From: Nocardia sp.
GTDB taxonomy: Bacteria; Actinomycetota; Actinomycetes; Mycobacteriales; Mycobacteriaceae
Assembly (NCBI GenBank): GCA_013361595.1
Contig: JABFXT010000124.1
Span: 1-11,797, forward strand
DNA: 11,797 bases
Direction: 5' to 3'
A program made the translations under genes and the position numbers. The notes under the pieces were generated by a model. It searched no databases. It was not told the origin of the DNA and saw only the letters and a program-made list of their open reading frames with translations. This document shows positions 5,974-11,797 of the stretch, piece by piece (position 1 is the stretch's first letter; each line of letters opens with the position of its first letter).

Positions 5974-6732
5974 ATGACGGTGCACTTCATCGGAGCCGGG
6001 CCCGGCGCCGCGGATCTGCTGACGGTGCGTGCGGTGGAGCTGCTGCGGCAGAGTCCGGTCTGCCTGTATCCGGGGACCTACCTGGACCCCGGCGTGCTCG
6101 AGCACTGTGCACCGACGACCGAACTCATCGATACCCAGCGACTCGACCTGGACGAGATCACCGCGCATATGGTGCGGGCCACAGCCGCGGGCCGCGCGGT
6201 GGCCCGGCTGTGTTCGGGTGATCCGTCCCTCTATTCCGCGCTCACCGAGCAGACCCGCCGACTCGATATCGCCGGGGTGCCGTGGGATATCACCCCGGGT
6301 GTCCCCGCATACGCCGCCGCCGCCGCGGTGCTGGGTACCGAGCTGACCGTGCCCGAGGTCGTGCAGTCGGTCGTACTGACCCGCACCCGGGCGCGATCGA
6401 CCGCGATGCCCGAGACCGAGGCGTTGGCGGAATTCGCCCGGACCCGCGCCACGCTCGTATTGCATCTGGCGATCACCCGCGTCCGGGAGCTCGCGCCGGA
6501 GCTGGTGGCGGAATACGGGCCCGGTTGCCCGGTCGCGGTGGTCTATCGGGCGAGTCAACCCGACGAGATTGTGCTGCGCGGCACACTGGCCGATATCGCG
6601 GATCGTGTCGAGGCGGCGGGGCTGACCCGGGCAGCGGTCGTCCTGGTCGGACGGGCCCTGGACCCCGCGGTCGACTGTGCGCAATCGCACCTCTACGACC
6701 CGGCTCGCGACCGGAGCCACCTGAACGGATAG
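5974..6732 (+). CDS. cobM: Precorrin-4 C11-methyltransferase, 252 aa
   Basis: This enzyme transfers a methyl group from S-adenosylmethionine to C-11 of precorrin-4, giving precorrin-5 in aerobic cobalamin synthesis, and acts in the cytoplasm. The tetrapyrrole-methylase fold is clear: the N-terminal strand with GAGPG (7-11) and DLLTVRAVELL (14-24), CLYPGTYLDP (30-39), the SAM-site segment SGDPSLYSAL (81-90), ITPGVPAY (106-113) and VVYRASQPDE (189-198). Length is normal for CobM. The ATG at 5974 is preferred over an in-frame GTG at 5887, since conserved sequence begins only at MTVHFIGAGPG and a -10 box lies just upstream. No other cob gene lies in the window and the next gene is an NRPS, so it is either the end of a cob cluster lying elsewhere or a detached gene. 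No cobalamin riboswitch is seen. Confidence 0.93.
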   Translation: MTVHFIGAGPGAADLLTVRAVELLRQSPVCLYPGTYLDPGVLEHCAPTTELIDTQRLDLDEITAHMVRATAAGRAVARLCSGDPSLYSALTEQTRRLDIAGVPWDITPGVPAYAAAAAVLGTELTVPEVVQSVVLTRTRARSTAMPETEALAEFARTRATLVLHLAITRVRELAPELVAEYGPGCPVAVVYRASQPDEIVLRGTLADIADRVEAAGLTRAAVVLVGRALDPAVDCAQSHLYDPARDRSHLNG

Positions 6733-6805
6733 GCGCAGGACGGCCGGGCACTCCGCGGGGAAATCGAAACCGCCCCGTGACCGGTCGAACCCTCGCCGAA
6801 CCCGG

Positions 6806-6834
6806 TTGGTGCCACGGCCGCGCTTCGGTAGATT
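6806..6834 (+). promoter_or_regulatory. Candidate promoter for the NRPS operon
   Basis: TTGGTG (6806-6811) as -35 and TAGATT (6829-6834) as -10 are separated by 17 bases. The predicted start lies at about 6841, exactly on a GTG codon that opens a short ORF. It would give the NRPS a leader of about 240 bases. The -10 fits TANNNT; the -35 matches only at TTG. Confidence 0.42.
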
Positions 6835-6840
6835 GGATCG

Positions 6841-6924
6841 GTGGTCAGGAGTCGACGCCCGGGTGCGGTGGCACGGTGGCATGGGGTACCGGGTGTGCCG
6901 GGCGGTACGGGGCGCCCGATGTAA
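6841..6924 (+). CDS. Possible leaderless 27-residue leader peptide upstream of the NRPS
   Basis: GTG at 6841 begins six bases after the TAGATT -10 box, the same geometry as at cobM. The frame ends in TAA at 6922-6924. The predicted peptide is Arg-, Gly- and Pro-rich (it begins MVRSRRPG and ends in TGRPM) with no cysteine run and no known family. Leaderless small ORFs are common in mycobacteria and relatives and can regulate a downstream gene through translation. The NRPS start codon lies 157 bases beyond. With no coding statistics possible on 27 codons, this may be chance. Confidence 0.28.
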   Translation: MVRSRRPGAVARWHGVPGVPGGTGRPM

Positions 6925-7044
6925 CGGCCCTGGCTTCACAAACGGATAACTCCGATGGACATTTCTACCTGAGCAAACGAGAAGTGGGCCTGGAACCGCG
7001 GATGCCGAGCTGTCGGCGCGCGCGTCGCAATCCGGGTGTTGACG

Positions 7045-7065
7045 GGAAGCGCACGCGTGCGTTCC
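7045..7065. repeat. Palindrome just upstream of the NRPS start
   Basis: A 12-bp perfect palindrome CGCACGCGTGCG (7050-7061) is flanked by GGAA(G) at 7045-7049 and TTCC at 7062-7065. A second palindrome TTCCGGAA (7062-7069) overlaps its right end. The element ends only a few bases before the ribosome binding site GAGG (7072-7075), so as RNA hairpin or protein site it could control translation or transcription of the NRPS. Confidence 0.45.
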
Positions 7066-7081
7066 GGAAGCGAGGTTACGG

Positions 7082-10000
7082 TTGGACCGGCTGGACAACG
7101 GCGGGAACGGTACGGACAGTGGCGCAGCAGCCACGGACGGGAGTCTGTTCCCCCTGTCGCCCGCGCAGCTGGGCATCTGGTACGCGCAGCACCTGGACCC
7201 GCAGGTTCCGATCAATATCGCTCAGTACGTCGAGTTGCGCGGTGAGCTCGACGTCGACACGCTGACCCGGGCCGTTCTGGCCGCCTCGCACGAGGTGGGC
7301 TCGTCCTTCCTGCGGATCGTCGAACGCGACGGGGAGCCGCTGCAATGGGTCGACCATTCGATCGCCGACTACGACGGGGTCGGCTACGTCGATCTGCGTG
7401 ACAGCGACGATCCGGCCGCGGCCGCCCAGGAATGGATGCTCGCCGAGTACAGCCGTCCCCTGGAGCTCACCGAGGACCGGCTGTCCGCCAGCTTCGCCCT
7501 GCAGCTGAGCGATGACCATTGGTACTGGTACTCGCGCGTCCATCACATCGCGTTCGACGGTTTCGGTGCGATGACCTACGTGAACCGGGTCGCCGAGCTC
7601 TACACGGCCTATCGCGCGGGGACCGAACCGACGCCTGCCAAGGCTGTCGCGCTGAACGCACTGTACGACCAGGAAGTCGCCTACCGCGGCAGCACCCGGT
7701 TCGAATCGGACAAGGAGTACTGGGCCGAGCGGATCGCGGGAGTCGAGGAGGCGAACGGCCTCACCGGCCGGACCGCTCCACCGGCCGCGCGCAAGGGCGT
7801 CCGGCGCGCCGCACTGACCGATGACCGGCAGGCCCTGCTCGAGGCGGCGGTGGCCCGGCGTGATTCCACCCCGGCGCAGGAACTGCTGGCCGCGTTCGCC
7901 GCGTACCTGGCACAGTGCAACGGCACTCTCGAAGCAGTGCTGAGCCTGCCCGTCACCGCGCGGGTCACGGCGGCGATGCGCCGGTCCGGTGGCGCGCTGT
8001 CGAATATCGTGCCGCTGCGCCTGAGCGTCGGATACGACACCACGGTCACCGAGTTGCTGCGGCAGGTGCAGCTGGAAGTGGCCGGGGCCCTGCGCCATCA
8101 GCGCTACCGGAGCGAGGACATCCGCCGCGACGCCGGCGGCACCACGACCTCTTTCGGTCCGCTGGTCAACATCATGTTGTTCGACGACGAGATCGTTCTC
8201 GGCGAGATGGCCGGCACCCTGCAGGTGCTGACCACCGGAAGCATCGCCGATCTCAGCGTCAATCTCTATCAGTCCATGCGCGGCACCCGGCTGCATCTCG
8301 ACTTCGAGACCAACCCCAACCTCTACACAACCGCCGAGGCAGACCGGCACCACACGCGTTTCCTGGAATTCTTCGACCGGTTCCTCGCCGCGGGAACCGA
8401 TACCGCGGTGTGGGAGCTGGAACTCACCACCGCGGCCGAGCGTGCCCGAACGCTGGTGGAGTGGAACGATTCGGCACGGTCGGTACCGGATACCGTCCTG
8501 CCGACCCTGCTCGACGAACAGTCGGCCCGGACGCCCGATGCGATCGCGGTGACCGCCGAGGGCCGGTCGCTCACCTATGCCGAATTCACCGACCGGGTCA
8601 ACCGGCTGGCGCGCCATCTGATCGACGCCGGGGTCGGGCCGGAAACGCCGGTGGCGGTCGCGATCCCGCGGTCGATCGACTTGGTCGTGGCCATCCACGC
8701 GGTGGTCAGCGCCGGTGGTGCCTATGTACCGCTGGATCTGGAGCAGCCCGCCGAGCGGATCGACTATGTCCTCGATACCGCGGCACCCGCGTGTGTGCTG
8801 ACGAGCCGGGCGGCCGGATTCGCCGCTACGGGCCGTCCGGTGGTGGCGGTCGACGAGGTCGACCTGTCCGGGTACGCGGACGCCCCGGTGACGGATGCGG
8901 ACCGGCCGGCGCCGTTGCGGGCGTCGAATACGGCGTATGTGATCTTCACGTCGGGTTCGACGGGTCGTCCGAAGGGTGTGGCTGTTTCGCACGGCGCGAT
9001 CGTGAATCGCCTGGTGTGGATGCAGTCGGAGTACGGTCTGACCGGCTCGGATGTGGTGTTGCAGAAGACGCCGTCGACGTTCGATGTGTCGGTGTGGGAG
9101 TTCTTCTGGCCGTTGCAGGTGGGTGCCCGGCTGGTGGTCGCGAAACCGGACGGGCATCGTGATCCCGAATATCTGGCGGAGGTCATCGACTCCGAGGGCG
9201 TGACCGTCGCGCACTTCGTGCCGTCCATGCTCACCGTCTTCGTCGCCGCGCTGCCCGGCGAAGCCGGTGTGGCGCCGTGTTCCTCGCTGCGCGCGGTGTT
9301 CTCCTCGGGTGAGGCACTGCCGGGCCGTCCGGCGCAACGCTTGCGGGAACTGACCGGTACCGCGGTGCACAACCTCTACGGTCCGACCGAGGCCGCGGTC
9401 GACGTCACCTTCCACGAGGTGACCGACGCCGACACCGCGGTGGTACCGATCGGTGTGCCGGTGTTCAACACCCAGGTGTACGTGCTGGACGACCGGCTGC
9501 GGCCGGTGCCGGTGGGTGTCGCCGGTGAGCTGTACCTGGCCGGTACCCAGCTGGCCCGCGGTTACGTGGCGCGGCCGGACCTGAGCGCGGATCGCTTCGT
9601 GGCGAACCCGTTCGCGGCCGGCGAGCGGATGTACCGCACCGGTGATGTCGTGCGCTGGAACTCCGCCGGCGAACTCGAATACCTGGGTCGCTCGGACTTC
9701 CAGGTGAAGCTGCGCGGTCTGCGGATCGAACTCGGCGAGATCGAAACCGCGTTGACCGATATCGACGAGGTCGGCCAGGCCGTGGTGGTACTGCGTGGTG
9801 ACGCCCGCACCGGCGACCAGCTCGTCGGTTACCTGGTACCCGCGGCGGGAGCGCCGCTCGATATCGAGGATGTGCGGGAAGATCTGTCCGCACGCCTGCC
9901 GTCCTATATGGTCCCCGCCGCGTTCGTGGTGCTCGACGAACTGCCGCTGGGCGCCAGCGGCAAACTCGACCGCCGGGCGCTGCCGGCGCCGGTGTTCGAG

Positions 10001-11797
10001 ACACGCGTCTTCCGGGCGCCCTCGACTCCGGTCGAGGAGATCGTGGCGGCGACGTTCGCCGAGGTGCTCGGGGTGGAGCGGGTCGGCGTGGACGACGATT
10101 TCTTCGCCCTGGGTGGTAACTCGCTGAGCGCGACCCGGGTGGCGGCGCGGTTGTCGGCGGCGCTGGACACCGACCTCGCCGTACGGGAACTGTTCGAGGC
10201 ATCGACGGTGGCCGCGCTCGCGGCGCGCGCCGAAACGCATTCCGGTGCGGGCGGCCGGGTTCCGCTGGTGCCGCAGCCGCGGCCGACGCAGACCCTGCCC
10301 TCGGGCGAGATCGTGGAGCGGGTACCGCTGTCGCTGGCACAGCAGCGGATGTGGTTCCTGAACCGGTTCGATCCGGCATCGGCCGCGGACAATCTGCCGA
10401 TCGCGGTGCGATTGTCGGGTCTGCTGGACCGGCAGGCGATGCAGATCGCCATCGCCGATGTGCTGGCGCGGCACGAATCGCTGCGCACGTACTACCCCGA
10501 AGTGGACGGGACACCGTTCCAGCAGGTGGTACCGACCTCGGCGGTGATCCCCGATCTGACCCCGGTGGATGTCTCGGAAGCCGACCTGTTCGCGCGGGTG
10601 GCCGAATTCGTCTCGGCCGGTTTCGATGTCACCGCCGGTGTGCCGTTCCGGGTCCGGTTGTTCGAAGTGGACCCGACCGAGCATGTGCTGGTCCTCGTGG
10701 TGCACCACATCTCCTCGGACGGTTTCTCGATGGGACCGCTGGCCCGCGATGTGGTCACCGCCTACGGTGCCCGGATCGACGGCGGCGAGCCGGGCTGGCG
10801 TCCGCTCGAGGTGCAGTACGCGGACTACGCACTGTGGCAACGGCAGGTACTGGGTTCGGAAGACGATCCGGATTCGGTGATCGCCTCGCAGATCTCCTAT
10901 TGGTCGACGGCGCTGGCGGGTATTCCGGATCAGCTGGATCTGCCCGCCGACCGGTCGCGGCCCGCCGTGGCCTCCGGCCGGGGCGCGAGCCTCACCTTCG
11001 AGATCGACGACGCGGTGCACGCGGAACTGGTCGAACTGGCGCGCCGCCGCGGCGTGACCTTCTTCATGGTCGTGCACGCCGCGTTCGCGGTCCTGCTGTC
11101 GCGGTTGTCGGGCGAATCCGACATCGTCGTCGGTACCCCGGTCGCCGGGCGCGGTGAACGCGCGCTCGACGATGTGATCGGTATGTTCGTCAACACTCTC
11201 GCGTTGCGGACGCCGATCGACTCCGGCGCCGGTTTCGCCGACCTACTGGAAAGCGTCCGCGGTAGCGATGTGGCCGCCTTCGGGCACGCGGATCTGCCGT
11301 TCGAGCGGCTGGTCGAGGTGCTGAACCCGGTCCGGTCGCAGGCACGGCACCCGCTGTTCCAGGTGATGCTGTCGCTGCAGAACAACAATCCGCAGGTCAG
11401 CGGTGAGCTGCCCGGGTTGGCGATCAGCGGTATCGAATCGCCCATCGAGACAGCGAAATTCGATCTGCAGCTGGAACTCGCCGAACGGATCGGCCCGGCC
11501 GGCGCGGCGGCGAGTGTCGCCCGCGGTGTCACCGCGAAGTTCATCTACGCGACCGACCTGTTCGACGAGGCCACGGTGGCCGGGTTCGCCGACCGGTTCA
11601 CCCGGCTGCTGGCCGCGGTCGTGGCCGATCCGTCGGCCCCGGTCGGCGATCTCGCGATCCTGGCGCCGGCCGAAGCGACCCGGATCCTGGCCGACTGGAA
11701 TGCCACCGAGCATCCGGTGCCCCCGGGGCTGTTGCTCGACGGTTTCGCCCGGGCGGTGGCCGAGTACCCGGACCGGGTCGCGGTGAGCTCCGGCGGT
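7082..11797 (+). CDS. Non-ribosomal peptide synthetase, C-A(Ser)-T-C-A..., 3' end outside the window
   Basis: 1572 codons are present without a stop. Domains: C1 about 24-455 with HHIAFDG (154-160), resembling the EntF condensation domain (for example GIWYAQ and NIAQYVEL near its start); A1 about 475-970 with [14 protein letters not shown] (619-632), YRTGDVVRW and K961; T1 with LGGNSL and the phosphopantetheine-carrying Ser1014; C2 about 1083-1510 with HHISSDG (1208-1214), [10 protein letters not shown] and [12 protein letters not shown]; then the first residues of A2 (from about 1540). The A1 pocket residues read D668, V669, W672, H711, F740, S742, L765, V773, D774, K961, the EntF serine code. 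No epimerase domain lies in module 1. C1 leads the protein, so it probably acylates serine with a donor supplied in trans. TTG 7082 is the only usable start between an in-frame TGA (7040) and the C1 motif, with GAGG six bases upstream. Product unknown; lipopeptide or siderophore are both possible. Confidence 0.95.
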   Translation, partial: MDRLDNGGNGTDSGAAATDGSLFPLSPAQLGIWYAQHLDPQVPINIAQYVELRGELDVDTLTRAVLAASHEVGSSFLRIVERDGEPLQWVDHSIADYDGVGYVDLRDSDDPAAAAQEWMLAEYSRPLELTEDRLSASFALQLSDDHWYWYSRVHHIAFDGFGAMTYVNRVAELYTAYRAGTEPTPAKAVALNALYDQEVAYRGSTRFESDKEYWAERIAGVEEANGLTGRTAPPAARKGVRRAALTDDRQALLEAAVARRDSTPAQELLAAFAAYLAQCNGTLEAVLSLPVTARVTAAMRRSGGALSNIVPLRLSVGYDTTVTELLRQVQLEVAGALRHQRYRSEDIRRDAGGTTTSFGPLVNIMLFDDEIVLGEMAGTLQVLTTGSIADLSVNLYQSMRGTRLHLDFETNPNLYTTAEADRHHTRFLEFFDRFLAAGTDTAVWELELTTAAERARTLVEWNDSARSVPDTVLPTLLDEQSARTPDAIAVTAEGRSLTYAEFTDRVNRLARHLIDAGVGPETPVAVAIPRSIDLVVAIHAVVSAGGAYVPLDLEQPAERIDYVLDTAAPACVLTSRAAGFAATGRPVVAVDEVDLSGYADAPVTDADRPAPLRASNTAYVIFTSGSTGRPKGVAVSHGAIVNRLVWMQSEYGLTGSDVVLQKTPSTFDVSVWEFFWPLQVGARLVVAKPDGHRDPEYLAEVIDSEGVTVAHFVPSMLTVFVAALPGEAGVAPCSSLRAVFSSGEALPGRPAQRLRELTGTAVHNLYGPTEAAVDVTFHEVTDADTAVVPIGVPVFNTQVYVLDDRLRPVPVGVAGELYLAGTQLARGYVARPDLSADRFVANPFAAGERMYRTGDVVRWNSAGELEYLGRSDFQVKLRGLRIELGEIETALTDIDEVGQAVVVLRGDARTGDQLVGYLVPAAGAPLDIEDVREDLSARLPSYMVPAAFVVLDELPLGASGKLDRRALPAPVFETRVFRAPSTPVEEIVAATFAEVLGVERVGVDDDFFALGGNSLSATRVAARLSAALDTDLAVRELFEASTVAALAARAETHSGAGGRVPLVPQPRPTQTLPSGEIVERVPLSLAQQRMWFLNRFDPASAADNLPIAVRLSGLLDRQAMQIAIADVLARHESLRTYYPEVDGTPFQQVVPTSAVIPDLTPVDVSEADLFARVAEFVSAGFDVTAGVPFRVRLFEVDPTEHVLVLVVHHISSDGFSMGPLARDVVTAYGARIDGGEPGWRPLEVQYADYALWQRQVLGSEDDPDSVIASQISYWSTALAGIPDQLDLPADRSRPAVASGRGASLTFEIDDAVHAELVELARRRGVTFFMVVHAAFAVLLSRLSGESDIVVGTPVAGRGERALDDVIGMFVNTLALRTPIDSGAGFADLLESVRGSDVAAFGHADLPFERLVEVLNPVRSQARHPLFQVMLSLQNNNPQVSGELPGLAISGIESPIETAKFDLQLELAERIGPAGAAASVARGVTAKFIYATDLFDEATVAGFADRFTRLLAAVVADPSAPVGDLAILAPAEATRILADWNATEHPVPPGLLLDGFARAVAEYPDRVAVSSGG

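Larger units (their letters stand above)
6733..7081. other. 349-base leader region between cobM and the NRPS
   Basis: This gap contains no long gene. It holds a promoter-like sequence (6806-6834), a possible leaderless 27-codon ORF (6841-6924), a roughly 100-base stretch of somewhat lower GC (about 6925-7010) with no feature I can name, a palindromic element (7045-7065) and the ribosome binding site GAGG (7072-7075) of the NRPS. I see no clear terminator for cobM; CGGGG and CCCCG near 6757-6778 could pair weakly. No iron box resembling the IdeR/DtxR consensus was found. Confidence 0.6.

Noticed and set aside
6954..6971. ATG-initiated five-codon frame in the NRPS leader
   Set aside because: It is too short to judge and has no ribosome binding site.
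6733..7081. IdeR/DtxR-type iron box ahead of the NRPS
   Set aside because: I looked for the TTAGGTTAGGCTAACC-like pattern expected for an iron-controlled siderophore NRPS and found nothing similar.
5443..7215. 590-codon minus-strand frame opposite the PPOX and cobM genes
   Set aside because: Low-complexity basic product without motifs; the plus-strand genes explain the region.
7076..11077. 1333-codon open frame on the minus strand opposite the NRPS
   Set aside because: It is rich in Arg, His, Gly and Gln with no domain pattern, and mirrors the third-position GC of the NRPS, whose motifs are unmistakable on the plus strand.
1..11797. tRNA or rRNA genes, CRISPR arrays, insertion sequences
   Set aside because: No direct-repeat arrays, transposase motifs, terminal inverted repeats or RNA-gene-like sequences were seen on either strand.

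Overview
The window looks like chromosomal DNA of a high-GC actinobacterium, most likely a Nocardia/Rhodococcus-type member of the Mycobacteriales. Codons are strongly GC-rich. There is a PPOX-fold (FDOR-B-like) oxidoreductase gene, a cobM gene that appears leaderless, and a large NRPS. The genus is inferred from style and gene content, because the window holds no marker gene. Every coding call rests on reading motifs by eye; no search was run.

Layout. The left half (1-5293) is transcribed leftward. From right to left it holds a small DoxX-like membrane protein (4946-5293), a metabolite:H+ symporter-type MFS transporter (3361-4737), a Nudix/ADP-ribosyltransferase fusion protein (1837-3246), a gene-poor stretch (1345-1836), a YbjJ-like MFS transporter (154-1344), and the first 53 codons of a HAD-superfamily protein that overlaps the transporter by 7 bases. 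The right half is transcribed rightward: a PPOX-fold oxidoreductase (5428-5862), cobM for precorrin-4 C11-methyltransferase (5974-6732), a roughly 350-base leader region, and an NRPS that starts at a TTG codon (7082) and runs off the window. The NRPS shows C-A-T-C and the beginning of a second A domain. Its first A domain carries the same specificity residues as the serine-activating enzyme EntF.

How the parts fit. The transporter/HAD pair is a tight operon and recalls ybjJ/ybjI of E. coli. DoxX-like and PPOX genes share a divergent promoter region that contains nested palindromes. cobM and a possible leader ORF ahead of the NRPS both look leaderless: a -10 box (TACACT, TAGATT) ends six bases before the start codon. 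The NRPS should begin a peptide with an acylated serine, but the acyl donor, MbtH partner and release domain are not visible here.

Most notable is 1837-3246, a single protein joining a perfect Nudix box to an ADP-ribosyltransferase domain with a readable R-S-E signature. It sits in a stretch of visibly lower GC, with no recognisable secretion domain or immunity gene. This is the best candidate in the window for an undescribed NAD/ADP-ribose based effector, toxin or defence protein.
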